Positions 7,885-17,261 of a stretch of DNA of 64,000 bases are shown piece by piece (position 1 is the stretch's first letter; each line of letters starts with the position of its first letter). The notes beneath the pieces are model-generated. The model was given only the letters and a program-made list of their open reading frames with translations, was not told where the DNA came from and did no database searches. The stretch spans positions 1 to 64,000 of the forward strand of contig NCHQ01000004.1 in NCBI GenBank assembly GCA_002281855.1. The letters run 5' to 3'. Made by a program: the position numbers and the translations under genes. This stretch comes from Rhodospirillales bacterium 24-66-33 (GTDB taxonomy: Bacteria > Pseudomonadota > Alphaproteobacteria > Reyranellales > Reyranellaceae).

Positions 7885-8352
7885 ATGGATACGTCAGAGC
7901 TGCTGAAGGCCTTCTGCTCGGCGGTGGAGCGCCGCGACGGCAAGGGATTTGCCAGCCTCTTCACCGAGGACGCGGTCTATCACGACGTGTTCTACGGCGA
8001 CTTCGAGGGCCGCGAGCGCATCGCCGAGATGATCGACGACTGGTTCCATCGCACCGCGCACGAGTTCCGCTGGGAGATGCACCGGCCGGTCAGCGACGGC
8101 ACGATGCTCTACGCCTACTACACGTTCAGCTACGTCTCGAAGCTGCCCGGCGCCGAGGGCAAGCGCGTCGGCTTCGAGGGCTGCGCGATGATGCAGCTCC
8201 GTGACGGCCTGATCCTCGACTATCGCGAGGTGGCCAATGTCGGGCCGGCCTTCGTCGAACTGGGCTTCGCGCCCGAGCGCACGTCGAAGATCCTCGCCAA
8301 GGAAGGCGCGCACCTCAGGGCTCAGCCGGAGTGGAAGCGTCACACCGGCTGA
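7885..8352 (+). CDS. Nuclear transport factor 2-like (SnoaL-like) protein
   Basis: A 155-residue single-domain protein. The pattern LLKAFCSAVERRDGKGFASLFTEDAVYHDVFYGDFEGRE, split over the first 50 residues, is a typical NTF2/SnoaL cone-fold start, and the C-terminal part (LRDGLILDYREVANVG) fits too. Members act as isomerases, cyclases or ligand-binding proteins, so the function cannot be inferred. The ATG at 7885 has GGGAGGA eight bases upstream. It stands alone, divergent from lemA and convergent with dapD. Confidence 0.8.
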   Translation: MDTSELLKAFCSAVERRDGKGFASLFTEDAVYHDVFYGDFEGRERIAEMIDDWFHRTAHEFRWEMHRPVSDGTMLYAYYTFSYVSKLPGAEGKRVGFEGCAMMQLRDGLILDYREVANVGPAFVELGFAPERTSKILAKEGAHLRAQPEWKRHTG

Positions 8353-8364
8353 CCCGCGCGTGAG

Positions 8365-9204
<840 letters not shown>

Positions 9205-9236
9205 TGTTCCCTCGGAAATCTGACGCGGGACCTTAT

Positions 9237-9686
9237 ATGCTGCTCCCGATGGCCTTCAAGCTCCCAGAATCGGTGCTGGTCGTGGTCTACACGCCGCGTT
9301 TGGACGTGCTCCTGCTGGAACGCACGGGCACCGGGTTCTGGCAATCGGTGACCGGCTCGCGCGAACCCGACGACCCGGACTTCGAGGCGACGGCGCGGCG
9401 CGAACTCAGGGAGGAGACCGGCCTCGTGGTCGGCACGCTGACCGACTGGCGGCAGACCAATCGCTACGAGATCTGGGCGCAGTGGCGCGCGCGCTACGCG
9501 CCGGAGGTCACCCACAATGTCGAGCACGTGTTCGGCTTCCAGGTCCCAGAGCTGACGGTGGCGACGCTCGATCCCGCCGAGCACGTCGCCCAGCTCTGGC
9601 TGCCCTGGCAGGACGCCATGGAGAAGGTCTTCTCGCCCACAAATCGGGATGCGATCTGGCAGCTTCAGCGCCGGGTGAAAGCGTAA
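9237..9686 (+). CDS. nudB: Nudix hydrolase, dihydroneopterin triphosphate pyrophosphatase-like (NudB)
   Basis: A 149-residue Nudix protein whose layout matches NudB of the folate pathway: SVLVVVYTP near the start, [13 protein letters not shown], the catalytic [25 protein letters not shown] and a C-terminal WLPWQDA. NudB removes pyrophosphate from dihydroneopterin triphosphate. The Nudix box has one extra residue between the glycine and the REL segment, and the glutamate expected six residues after the glycine is replaced by aspartate/proline; the REExEE core is intact. An alternative start is the ATG at 9249. The stop codon overlaps an inverted repeat. Confidence 0.78.
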   Translation: MLLPMAFKLPESVLVVVYTPRLDVLLLERTGTGFWQSVTGSREPDDPDFEATARRELREETGLVVGTLTDWRQTNRYEIWAQWRARYAPEVTHNVEHVFGFQVPELTVATLDPAEHVAQLWLPWQDAMEKVFSPTNRDAIWQLQRRVKA

Positions 9687-9783
9687 AGGTCCCTCGCGGC
9701 GCTCGGGATGACACCGTTTTCTGCATCGGCGCACTGCGCTGGTCTCAACAATATTGTCATCCCGAGCGCAGCGAGGGACCTTT
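9685..9783. repeat. 29-bp inverted repeat pair with 41-bp spacer
   Basis: The arm at 9685-9713 and the arm at 9755-9783 are inverted copies with 28 of 29 positions matching (core CATCCCGAGCGC then AGCGAGGGACC). The left arm overlaps the nudB stop codon. Sequences like this occur as dispersed REP-like doublets in many bacterial genomes. It may also act as a transcript end. Confidence 0.8.
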
Positions 9784-9831
9784 GATCATGGGCGATTGCC
9801 CTCCGCCGGCTCTCGGGCATAGTGACCCGGC

Positions 9832-11229
9832 ATGACAAATCCCCACGCGGCCACGCCGCCCGTCCGCGAAGCCTCGAAGCTCGGCCAGTTCAGCTGGGCG
9901 CTGTTCGATTGGGCCAACCAGCCCTTCTTCACCATCATCACCACCTTCATCTTCGCGCCCTACTTCGCCAACGTGCTGGTGGGCGATCCGGTGAAGGGGC
10001 AATCGGCCTGGGCCTTCACCCAGTCGGCCTCGGGCATCCTGATCGCGCTTATGAGCCCGTTCCTCGGCGCCATGGCCGACGCCGGCGGCCGTCGCAAGCC
10101 CTTCATCTTCGCATTCCAGCTCCTGCTGGCGGCGGGATGCGCCGGGCTGTGGTTCGCCTATCCCAATCGCCCCGATCTCATCCTGCCGATCAGCTGGGCG
10201 GTGATCCTGGCCACGGTGGGCGCCGAGATGTCGATCGTGTTCAACAATGCCCAACTGCCCAACATCGTGCGACCCGAGCGCATGGGCCGGCTGAGCGGCT
10301 TCGGCTGGGGGCTGGGCTATTGCGGCGGACTCGTGTCGCTGTTCATCGTGCTCGCGGTGTCGATGCCCTCGATGTTCGGCCTGGCGGCCTCCAACGACCA
10401 ACCGCTGTTCGGTCTCGATCCCGCCAGCCATGAACTGGAGCGCCTGGTCGGCCCCGCCTCGGCGCTCTGGATCGCGATCTTCGTCCTGCCGATGTTCCTG
10501 TTCACGCCGGATTCCGCCGGCGCGCTCCGCCAGCCCCTGCTCGTCGCCGCGCGGGAAGGCGGGCGATCGCTCGTGGCGACGCTGAAGCGCCTTCCGCGCT
10601 TCGGCAACGTGCTGCGCTATCTCATCGCCTTCATGCTCTACAATGACGGGCTCGCGGCGATCATCGCCTTTGGCGGGGTCTACGCCGCCGCGACCTTCGG
10701 TTGGAGCACGGTCACGCTTGGCATCTTCGGAATCATCCTGACCGTCTTTGCGATTCCCGGCGCCTTCCTCGGCGGCCGGCTGGATGACTGGATCGGCAGC
10801 AAGCGGACGGTGCAGATCGCCATCGCCGGCGTGATCGTGGCGACGCTGGGCATCGTCGGCGTCACGGCCACGCATGTCTTCTTCGTTGTGCCGGCCGACC
10901 CGATCAGCCCGACGCGCGGCCTGTTCGGATCGTTGCAGGAGAAGGTACTGATGGGCTTCGCGCTCATCCTCGGCTTCTGCATGGGGCCGATGCAGGCGGC
11001 CAGCCGCACGATGGTGGGCCGTATCGCGCCCCCGGGCATGACCGGCGAATTCTATGGCCTGTTCGCCCTGTCGGGCCGCGCCACCGCCTGGATGGCGCCG
11101 ATGGCCATCGGCATCGTCACCGCCGCGAGCGGCTCGACCCGCATCGGCATGGCCTGCGTTCTGTTCTTCCTGGTGGTAGGCTTCATCCTGCTCTGGAAGG
11201 TGCGCGAGGAACGCGCCGACCCCGTGTGA
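9832..11229 (+). CDS. MFS transporter of the UMF1 (Atg22-like) family
   Basis: A 465-residue membrane protein with about 12 predicted transmembrane helices. The start (FSWALFDWANQPFFTIITTF) is the hallmark of UMF1/Atg22-type major facilitators, which in yeast export amino acids from the vacuole. The bacterial substrate is unknown. The A-motif-like segment GAMADAGGRRKP is present at about residues 82-93. It is followed after 11 bp by the YdhR-like gene, which has its own Shine-Dalgarno; the two are probably cotranscribed, though a functional link is not obvious. Confidence 0.88.
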   Translation: MTNPHAATPPVREASKLGQFSWALFDWANQPFFTIITTFIFAPYFANVLVGDPVKGQSAWAFTQSASGILIALMSPFLGAMADAGGRRKPFIFAFQLLLAAGCAGLWFAYPNRPDLILPISWAVILATVGAEMSIVFNNAQLPNIVRPERMGRLSGFGWGLGYCGGLVSLFIVLAVSMPSMFGLAASNDQPLFGLDPASHELERLVGPASALWIAIFVLPMFLFTPDSAGALRQPLLVAAREGGRSLVATLKRLPRFGNVLRYLIAFMLYNDGLAAIIAFGGVYAAATFGWSTVTLGIFGIILTVFAIPGAFLGGRLDDWIGSKRTVQIAIAGVIVATLGIVGVTATHVFFVVPADPISPTRGLFGSLQEKVLMGFALILGFCMGPMQAASRTMVGRIAPPGMTGEFYGLFALSGRATAWMAPMAIGIVTAASGSTRIGMACVLFFLVVGFILLWKVREERADPV

Positions 11230-11240
11230 AGGAGGATCCC

Positions 11241-11558
11241 ATGATCACCGCCATCGTGAACTTCAAGCTGCCGGCCGACATCGACGCGAAGAAGGCCGCC
11301 GAACTCTTCAAGGGCTCGTCACCGAAGTATCGCGGCATGAAGGGACTGGTCCGCAAATACTACCTGTTCGACGGGGAGAAGCGGATCGGCGGCGGCGTCT
11401 ATCTCTGGAAGAGCCGCGCCGATGCCGAGGCGGTCTATACGCCGCAATGGCAGGCCTATATCGCTGAGCGCTACGGGGCCCCGCCCGAGATCCGCTATTT
11501 CGAGACCGCCGTGGTGGTCGACAACGACAGCGACACGATCATCGCCGACGCGGCGTAG
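11241..11558 (+). CDS. YdhR-family putative mono-oxygenase
   Basis: A 105-residue small ferredoxin-like-fold protein. MITAIVNFKLP opens the domain and GVYLWKSRADAEAVY is the typical central motif of the YdhR/ABM group. Family members have been linked to oxidation of aromatic compounds without strong proof. The ATG at 11241 has AAGGAGGATCCC upstream; a slightly longer in-frame start at 11226 would overlap the stop of the UMF1 gene and has no ribosome site. It is the second gene of the UMF1 unit. Confidence 0.8.
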   Translation: MITAIVNFKLPADIDAKKAAELFKGSSPKYRGMKGLVRKYYLFDGEKRIGGGVYLWKSRADAEAVYTPQWQAYIAERYGAPPEIRYFETAVVVDNDSDTIIADAA

Positions 11559-11621
11559 GCTGGGGGCGCGATCTTCATTGTGGCCGACGAAGACGCGCGA
11601 CTGGAGTCGCGCGCCCCCAGC
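11559..11621. terminator. Long hairpin between convergent genes (possible dispersed repeat)
   Basis: GCTGGGGGCGCG (11559-11570) pairs perfectly with CGCGCCCCCAGC (11610-11621). An alternative inner stem GCGCGACT/AGTCGCGC lies at 11595-11612. It fills the gap between the convergent YdhR-like and VOC genes and may terminate both; the structure also looks like a mobile palindromic repeat. Confidence 0.6.
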
Positions 11622-11623
11622 GG

Positions 11624-12103
11624 TCACCCGCGACGCGCCGCCTCGATCCGGGCGACGTCGATCTTCTTCATGTCCATCATGGCCTCGAAGGCGCGCTTCG
11701 CCTCCTCGCCGCCGGCCGCCATCGCCTCGGTCAGCACGCGCGGCGTGATCTGCCAGGACAGACCCCATCTGTCCTTGCACCAGCCGCAGGCGCTTTCCTG
11801 GCCGCCATTGCCGACGATGGCGGTCCAGTAGCGGTCGGTCTCTTCCTGGTCGTCGGTGGCGATCTGGAACGAGAAGGCCTCAGTCTGCTTGAAGGCCGGC
11901 CCGCCGTTCAGGCCGAGGCAGGGAATGCCGCAGACCGTGAACTGCACGGTCAGCACGTCGCCCTTCTTGCCCGACGGATAGTCGCTGGGCGCGCGGTGGA
12001 CCGCCGTCACCTCGCTATCGGGAAAGGTCGCGGCGTAGAAGCGGGCCGCGTCCTCCGCGTCCTTGTCGAACCAGAGGCAGATCGTGTTCTTTGCGACGGT
12101 CAT
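11624..12103 (-). CDS. VOC-family protein (PhnB/3-demethylubiquinone methyltransferase-like)
   Basis: A 159-residue glyoxalase-fold protein. ICLWFDKDAEDAARFYAATF near the start, LNGGPAFKQTEAFSFQI and CGWCKDRWGLSWQITP are typical of the PhnB-like subgroup, which was wrongly annotated as ubiquinone methyltransferase in the past. No catalytic role is established. The ATG at 12103 has GAGGGGAT upstream and replaces a longer frame that overlaps the upstream gene. It lies 10 bp after the tandem DUF1428 gene; the pair is divergent from a MarR gene that probably controls it. Confidence 0.85.
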   Translation of the reverse strand: MTVAKNTICLWFDKDAEDAARFYAATFPDSEVTAVHRAPSDYPSGKKGDVLTVQFTVCGIPCLGLNGGPAFKQTEAFSFQIATDDQEETDRYWTAIVGNGGQESACGWCKDRWGLSWQITPRVLTEAMAAGGEEAKRAFEAMMDMKKIDVARIEAARRG

Positions 12104-12113
12104 TGCGATCCCC

Positions 12114-12821
12114 TCAGACGTCCAGGATCGGCGCGAAGCCGCCATAGATCATGCGCTTGCCGTCGAACGGCATCTTGTGGTCCTTCATGCGTTGATCTTC
12201 CATCATCTTCTTCCAGCCCTCGTCGCGGACCTGCTTGGACGGCCATTCGACCCACGAATAGACGATCTTCTCGTCGGCCGTGGCCTTCACCGCGCCCTTG
12301 TAGTCGGTGACCTTGCCGTCGGGCACGTTATCGCCCCAGGTCTCGACGACACGCACCGCGCCGTAGTCCTGGAATACCGCGGCGGCCTTCGTGGCCATGT
12401 CGAGATAGGCCTGCTTGTTGGCGGCCGGCACCGCGGCGAGGAAGCCGTCGACATAGCCGGTCTTGCCCGCGTTGCCCTTGTCGAGGATCGGCGTGAAACC
12501 CGCGACGATCATGCGCTGGCCATCGAAGGGCATGTCCATGTCATGCATGCGCGGATCGTTCATCACCTTCCGGTGCGCTTCCTCCGCGACCTCCTTGCTG
12601 GGATATTCGATCCACGAGAAGACCACGACTTCGTCCGGCTTGGCCTTCACCGCGCCCTTGAAGTCGGTGAGCTTGCCGTCGGGCACGTCGTCGCCCCAGG
12701 CCTCGACCTGGCGGGTGGCGCCGAACTCCTTGGCGATCGGCGAGAAGTCGGCGGCAGCCTTGCGATAGGCCTCCTTCTTGTCGGCCGGCACCGGCAAAAC
12801 AAAACCCTGCACGTAGGCCAT
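12114..12821 (-). CDS. Tandem DUF1428 protein
   Basis: A 235-residue protein made of two copies of a DUF1428-like dimeric alpha/beta-barrel domain. Copy one begins AYVQGFVLPVPADKKEAYRK and ends GQRMIVAGFTPILD; copy two begins GYVDGFLAAVPAANKQAYLD and ends GKRMIYGGFAPILDV. DUF1428 proteins are normally single-domain (about 115-120 residues), so this is an in-frame duplication or fusion. The ATG at 12821 has AGGAGGAACTG upstream. It is the first gene of the DUF1428-VOC pair and divergent from marR. Function is unknown. Confidence 0.88.
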   Translation of the reverse strand: MAYVQGFVLPVPADKKEAYRKAAADFSPIAKEFGATRQVEAWGDDVPDGKLTDFKGAVKAKPDEVVVFSWIEYPSKEVAEEAHRKVMNDPRMHDMDMPFDGQRMIVAGFTPILDKGNAGKTGYVDGFLAAVPAANKQAYLDMATKAAAVFQDYGAVRVVETWGDNVPDGKVTDYKGAVKATADEKIVYSWVEWPSKQVRDEGWKKMMEDQRMKDHKMPFDGKRMIYGGFAPILDV

Positions 12822-12835
12822 CAGTTCCTCCTGCT

Positions 12836-12867
12836 GGTTGATTTCAAGCTGAAAGGTTGATATCAAC
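12836..12867. promoter_or_regulatory. Repeated GGTTGAT(T/A)TCAA boxes between the DUF1428 and MarR genes
   Basis: GGTTGATTTCAA (12836-12847) and GGTTGATATCAA (12855-12866) are direct copies 19 bp apart. The second contains the perfect palindrome GTTGATATCAAC (12856-12867). The position between the divergent start codons fits a MarR-type operator controlling both directions. Confidence 0.62.
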
Positions 12868-12878
12868 GTAACTACGAT

Positions 12879-13325
12879 ATGTCAAAGAAGCTGAACGCCT
12901 CGTTCGAGACGACGCTGCACGTCTACGACCACTGCCTGTGCTTCGCCGCCCAACGCGCCGCACGCGCACTGGCGCGCCGCTTCGACGAAGCCTTGTCGCC
13001 CCTTGGTCTCACCAGTGGCCAGTTCTCGCTCCTCACCTCGCTCAACCAGCCCGAACCGCCCTCGATGGGCTCGATCGCCGCGTTGCTGGTGATGGATCGC
13101 ACCACGCTCACCGCCAATCTGAAGCCGCTCGAGCAACGAGGCTGGGTCGAGATCGCGGTGGATGAGGCGGACCGCCGTGTGCGGCGGCTCATCCTGACGC
13201 CAGCCGGTCGTGCCGTCTTGCAGTCGGCCATGCCGGTCTGGGTCGAGGTACACGGCGAGATCGACCGGCTGCTGCCCGTCGCCGACGGTCGCACCCTGCG
13301 CCGCGGATTGCGGGCGCTGGCGTAA
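12879..13325 (+). CDS. MarR-family transcriptional regulator
   Basis: A 148-residue winged-helix regulator. The recognition region is LLVMDRTTLTANLKPLEQRGWVE (split: helix MDRTTLTANLKPLEQRGW, about residues 72-89) followed by the wing DEADRRVRRLILTPAGR. MarR proteins repress neighbouring genes and are released by small phenolic or oxidising compounds. It is divergent from the DUF1428-VOC unit, with palindromic boxes in the 57-bp gap. There is no Shine-Dalgarno before the ATG at 12879; the mRNA may be leaderless. Confidence 0.88.
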   Translation: MSKKLNASFETTLHVYDHCLCFAAQRAARALARRFDEALSPLGLTSGQFSLLTSLNQPEPPSMGSIAALLVMDRTTLTANLKPLEQRGWVEIAVDEADRRVRRLILTPAGRAVLQSAMPVWVEVHGEIDRLLPVADGRTLRRGLRALA

Positions 13326-13329
13326 CGCG

Positions 13330-14256
13330 TCAGGTCGCGAGAATGCCGATGCCGGCTGCCACGAATGGCAGGGCGACCAGCGCGAAGAGCGTCTGCATCG
13401 CGGTGATCCCGGCCATCAGGGGCGCGTCGCCGCCAAGCTGCCGCGCCATGATGTAGGCCGAGGACGCCGTCGGCAGGGCCTGGAAGAGCAGCGCCGTGAC
13501 GAGCGCGGGTCCCGTCAGGCCCATGAGCCAGGCGACCGCGACCGTCACGACCGGCAGGACCAGGAACTTGATCGCCGAGGAGGTGGCGACCGGTGCGATC
13601 CAGCCGCGCACCGATCCGAACTCGAGGGCCGCGCCGACGCAAAGCAAGCCGAGCGGCAGGGACGCGGCGCCAAGCGCCCTGAGCGCCGGCTCGATCCCGG
13701 CCGGAAGCGTGAGCCCGAGCAGTTGAAAGCCGATGCCGGCGAAGGAGCCGAGTACCAGCGGATTGGTCACCAGTTGCAAGGCGATGCCGCGGCCGCTCAG
13801 CCGCGCGGCGCCGTGGCGGGCAAAAACCAGCACGCAGAGAATGTTGACGGTCGGCACGATCGCGGCGCTGCACAGGGCCGCCAGCGCGAGGCCCTGCGTG
13901 CCGAACAGGCCGGCGGCCAGGGTCACGCCGACATAGTTGTTGAAGCGGATGCCGCCCTGGAAGATCGAGGTGAAGGAAGGGCCGTCGACACGCAGCACGG
14001 GCCGCAGCGCGACGACGAGCGCGGCCACGGCGAGGATCGAGAGAATCAGGGTCGTGACGAGCTCACGCGCCGGCAGCGCGTCGAGCTTGGCCGTGGCGAG
14101 GCTATGGAAGAACAGGCACGGCACCAGAACGTAATAGCTGAGCCGTTCCGCCTGCGGCCAGAACCCGTCGGCGAGGAAGCGGACGCGCCGCAGCGCGATG
14201 CCGAGCGTGATCAGCAGGACGATGGGAAGCAGGGCGAGGATCACGTCGGCGCTCAT
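13330..14256 (-). CDS. AEC (auxin efflux carrier) family transporter
   Basis: A 308-residue membrane protein with about ten hydrophobic segments. VLVPCLFFHSLATAKL and GGIRFNNYVGVTLAAGLFG are typical of AEC carriers, which export or import malonate, malate and similar organic acids. It is divergent from a LysR-type gene 80 bp away, which probably controls it in response to the carried compound. Convergent with marR, which ends 4 bp away. The substrate cannot be read from the sequence. Confidence 0.88.
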   Translation of the reverse strand: MSADVILALLPIVLLITLGIALRRVRFLADGFWPQAERLSYYVLVPCLFFHSLATAKLDALPARELVTTLILSILAVAALVVALRPVLRVDGPSFTSIFQGGIRFNNYVGVTLAAGLFGTQGLALAALCSAAIVPTVNILCVLVFARHGAARLSGRGIALQLVTNPLVLGSFAGIGFQLLGLTLPAGIEPALRALGAASLPLGLLCVGAALEFGSVRGWIAPVATSSAIKFLVLPVVTVAVAWLMGLTGPALVTALLFQALPTASSAYIMARQLGGDAPLMAGITAMQTLFALVALPFVAAGIGILAT

Positions 14257-14336
14257 GGGCCCTGTCTACGCCCTTGGAGAACACAAGCGAAAATTCTTAA
14301 TACTCAATCGATCAATGACGAATTATCATCGATCTC

Positions 14337-15275
14337 ATGTCGCTGCGCGCCCTCCGCACCCTGCAGGCCATCGCCCGGCACGGGTCCTTTGCCGGCGCCG
14401 GCAAGGCGGTCGGTCTGACCCAGTCGGCCGTGAGCCTGCAGGTGAAGGCGCTGGAGGAAGAGTTCGGCGCAGCCCTCTTCGATCGCTCGCGTCGCCTGCC
14501 GGTTCTGACCGAGGCCGGCCGGATCGTCGTGGCGCGGTCCGCCGAGGTGCTCGCGCTGTACGACGACATTGCCGGTGCGCTGGGCGACGAACGATCGCTG
14601 GCCGGTCGGCTGCGGGTCGGCGCCGTGCAGACCGCACTGGCCGGCGTGTTGCCCGATGCGCTGGTTGCTCTCAACCGCGCCCATCCGCGCGCCCGCGTCT
14701 CGGTTTCGGTCGGCCTGTCGGCGGAAATGGCGGAGAAGGTCGCGGCCGGCGAGCTCGACGCGGCGCTGACCACCGAGCCGGTGCGGCCCTATCCGGCCGG
14801 CCTCGTCTGGACACCACTCTATCAGGACCGTTTCTGGCTGTTCGCGCCACCCGGCCAGGCGCGGCGCAGCGCCCGCGACTTGCTGGCCGAGCTCCCCTTC
14901 ATCCGCTTCGACAGCAAGGCCTGGGCCGGCCGCGTCATCGACCGCGAGCTGCGGCGCATGCGGGTGGAGGTGCATGAGGAAATGGTGCTCGACAGCCAGG
15001 ACATCATCCTGCGCATGGTCGAGAAGGGATTGGGCGTCGCGGTGCTCGCCGTGTCCGACGAGATCTTCGCCGGCCTGAAGCTCACCTGCCTGCCGTTCGG
15101 CGAGCCGCAGCTGATCCGCAACATCGTGATGCTGGAGCGCCAGGATCGCCGCGGCGGCCGTCTCGCCGTGGCGCTGGCGGAGGCCGTGAAGGACGCCAAG
15201 GCAGCTGCCTCGGCACCGGCCCGAAAGCGGGCGAAGGCGCCCCGACAGGCTAGGCCGCGACGGTCTTCCCCTTGA
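14337..15275 (+). CDS. LysR-family transcriptional regulator
   Basis: A 312-residue regulator. The helix-turn-helix is at about residues 18-37 (GSFAGAGKAVGLTQSAVSLQ), followed by a LysR substrate-binding domain (LRVGAVQTALAGVLPDAL, EMVLDSQDIILRMVEKGLG). The last 20 residues are a basic, Ala/Arg/Pro-rich tail not usual for the family. The gene is divergent from the AEC carrier; the AT-rich gap with two ATCGAT sequences is the probable operator. Its end overlaps the end of the convergent nth gene by 26 bp. Confidence 0.88.
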   Translation: MSLRALRTLQAIARHGSFAGAGKAVGLTQSAVSLQVKALEEEFGAALFDRSRRLPVLTEAGRIVVARSAEVLALYDDIAGALGDERSLAGRLRVGAVQTALAGVLPDALVALNRAHPRARVSVSVGLSAEMAEKVAAGELDAALTTEPVRPYPAGLVWTPLYQDRFWLFAPPGQARRSARDLLAELPFIRFDSKAWAGRVIDRELRRMRVEVHEEMVLDSQDIILRMVEKGLGVAVLAVSDEIFAGLKLTCLPFGEPQLIRNIVMLERQDRRGGRLAVALAEAVKDAKAAASAPARKRAKAPRQARPRRSSP

Positions 15276-15897
15276 ACGTGCAGAGGTCGTTCACGACGCA
15301 GGCCGGACACAGAGGGGTGCGCGCCTTGCAGGTGTAGCGCCCGTGCAGGATCAGCCAGTGATGGGCGTGCAGCTTGTACTCATCGGGCACGCGCTTCAGC
15401 AGTTTCAGCTCGACTTGCAGCGGGTTCTTGCCCGGCGCCAGCCCGGTGCGGTTGCCGACCCGGAAGATGTGCGTGTCGACGGCGATGGTCGCCTCGCCAT
15501 AGGCCACGTTCATCACCACGTTGGCGGTCTTGCGGCCGACGCCCGGCAGCGCCTCCAGCTCTTCGTGCGTGCGCGGCACCTCGCCGCCATGCCGCTCCAG
15601 CAGGAGGTGGCTGAGCGCGATCACGTTCTTGGCCTTGGTGCGGAACAGGCCGATCGTCTTGATATGGTCGATCAGCTTCGCCTCGCCCAGCGCCACCATT
15701 TGGGCCGGGGTCTTCACGAACTTGAACAGTGGCCCGGTCGCCCGGTTCACGCCGACATCGGTCGCCTGCGCCGAGAGCACGACCGCCACCAGGAGCTGGT
15801 AGACATTGTCGTATTCCAGTTCCGTCTCGGGTTCCGGCATCGCCTTCTTGAGGCGTGCAAAGAACTCGGGGATGACGGCGGTCTTCATCAGGGCCAT
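15250..15897 (-). CDS. nth: Endonuclease III
   Basis: A 215-residue DNA glycosylase/AP lyase for oxidised pyrimidines. The helix-hairpin-helix with the catalytic lysine is LPGVGRKTANVV; the catalytic aspartate is in VDTHIFRV; the four [4Fe-4S] cysteines are at the C-terminus with the C-x6-C-x2-C-x5-C spacing. I start it at the ATG at 15897 (MALMKTAVIP); the ATG at 15912 overlaps the start codon of the divergent DUF2244 gene. A nearby DUF2244 gene and dapB are a common alphaproteobacterial arrangement. Confidence 0.94.
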   Translation of the reverse strand: MALMKTAVIPEFFARLKKAMPEPETELEYDNVYQLLVAVVLSAQATDVGVNRATGPLFKFVKTPAQMVALGEAKLIDHIKTIGLFRTKAKNVIALSHLLLERHGGEVPRTHEELEALPGVGRKTANVVMNVAYGEATIAVDTHIFRVGNRTGLAPGKNPLQVELKLLKRVPDEYKLHAHHWLILHGRYTCKARTPLCPACVVNDLCTFKGKTVAA

Positions 15898-15910
15898 ATT
15901 TCTTCTTACC

Positions 15911-16399
15911 ATGACCGAAGCGCCCCTTCCGGCGGTTCATTTCGCCACCTCGCTGAAGCCCTATCGCAGCCTGTCTGCGGACGGCTTCCGCTTCGTCATG
16001 CTGGCCGCCGTGGCCGCCAACCTGGTGATCGGCCTGCCCCTGTTCCTCATGGGCGCCTGGCCGGTCTTCGGCTTCATGGGCCTCGACGTCTTCCTCCTGT
16101 GGTGGCTGTTCAAGCGCAGCTATTTCGATGCACGGCGCACCGAGACGCTGACCCTGACCGACCACGACCTGGTCGTGGTCCGGATCGCGCCCGACGGCGA
16201 GCGCGAGGAGCTGCGGCTCGACGCCTACTGGCTGAAGGTCGAGGCCAGCGAGGAACGCCTGGTGGTGACCTCGCGCGGCAACCGCGCCGTGATCGGCCGA
16301 TTCCTGGGCCCCGACGAACGCCTGCGCGTCGCCGAACAGCTCAAGGCCGCGATCGCCGACATGCGCGCCCCCCGCTACGACCACGCCTGGGACGAGTAG
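15911..16399 (+). CDS. DUF2244 domain protein (integral membrane)
   Basis: A 162-residue membrane protein with two adjacent transmembrane helices (about residues 31-71, containing VMLAAVAANLVIGLPLFLMG and VFGFMGLDVFLLWWLF) and a C-terminal beta-rich cytoplasmic domain. DUF2244 proteins are conserved in alphaproteobacteria and have no established function. The start codon abuts the possible longer nth start, so the two divergent genes share a very short control region. It converges with dapB 7 bp downstream. Confidence 0.85.
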   Translation: MTEAPLPAVHFATSLKPYRSLSADGFRFVMLAAVAANLVIGLPLFLMGAWPVFGFMGLDVFLLWWLFKRSYFDARRTETLTLTDHDLVVVRIAPDGEREELRLDAYWLKVEASEERLVVTSRGNRAVIGRFLGPDERLRVAEQLKAAIADMRAPRYDHAWDE

Positions 16400-16406
16400 C
16401 CCTCGT

Positions 16407-17204
16407 CTACAGCCCCAGCACGTCCTTCATGCCGTAGAGGCCGGGCTTCCTTCCTTCCAGCCACTTGGCCGAAGTCACGGCGCCCGCCGCGTAGGTCTCG
16501 CGGCTGAAGGAGCGGTGGTTGAGTTCGAGCCGTTCGCCGGCCGCCGCGAAATAGACCGTGTGCACGCCCACCTCCTCGCCGCCGCGCAGGGTGGCGAAGC
16601 CGATCTCGCCGCTCGGGCGTGCGCCGGTATGGCCGTCGCGGCTCTTGCGCCAGACCTCCTCGAGCTGGACCTTGCGGCCCTTCGCCGCCGCGCGGCCGAG
16701 CGCCAGCGCCGTGCCCGAGGGCGCGTCGATCTTGTGGCGATGGTGCATCTCCAGCACCTCGATGTCGTAGCTGGGATCGAGCATCGATGCGGTCTTCTCG
16801 ACCAGCGCCAGCAGGATGTTGACGCCCAGCGCCATGTTGGCCGCCCACATGATCGGCACCTTCGTCGCCGCATCCTCGATCAGCTTGGTCTGGATGGGAT
16901 CGAGGCCGGTCGTGCCGATCACCATCGCGACGCCGTTCTCGCTCGCCACCTTGGCATGCGCGACCGTCGCTTCCGGGATGGTGAAATCGATCACGCACTG
17001 GGCGGCCCGGATGGCGGCGGCGCTGTCGTCGCCGATCAGCACGCCGTTCGGCTCGATCCCGGCGACCTCGCCCGCATCCTTGCCCAGCGCCTTGGAGCCC
17101 GGCCTCTCGCTGGCGGCGGCCAGTGTCACGCCCTCGGTCCGTGCGATCTGGCGGACCAGCATCTGGCCCATGCGCCCGGAGGCGCCGACGACGGCGATCT
17201 TCAT
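16407..17204 (-). CDS. dapB: 4-hydroxy-tetrahydrodipicolinate reductase
   Basis: A 265-residue DapB. The nucleotide-binding loop is VVGASGRMGQML at the N-terminus; the catalytic and substrate-binding stretch EMHHRHKIDAPSGTAL lies at about residue 155-170. It reduces hydroxy-tetrahydrodipicolinate with NAD(P)H, one step before DapD's substrate. In many alphaproteobacteria dapB follows dnaJ; here it sits with DUF2244 and nth instead. Convergent with DUF2244. Confidence 0.95.
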   Translation of the reverse strand: MKIAVVGASGRMGQMLVRQIARTEGVTLAAASERPGSKALGKDAGEVAGIEPNGVLIGDDSAAAIRAAQCVIDFTIPEATVAHAKVASENGVAMVIGTTGLDPIQTKLIEDAATKVPIMWAANMALGVNILLALVEKTASMLDPSYDIEVLEMHHRHKIDAPSGTALALGRAAAKGRKVQLEEVWRKSRDGHTGARPSGEIGFATLRGGEEVGVHTVYFAAAGERLELNHRSFSRETYAAGAVTSAKWLEGRKPGLYGMKDVLGL

Positions 17205-17261
17205 CTCGTTCCTCTTCTCGTTGGTTGGCCTAGACTAACGGACCGGAAGCGAGGGGAACAC

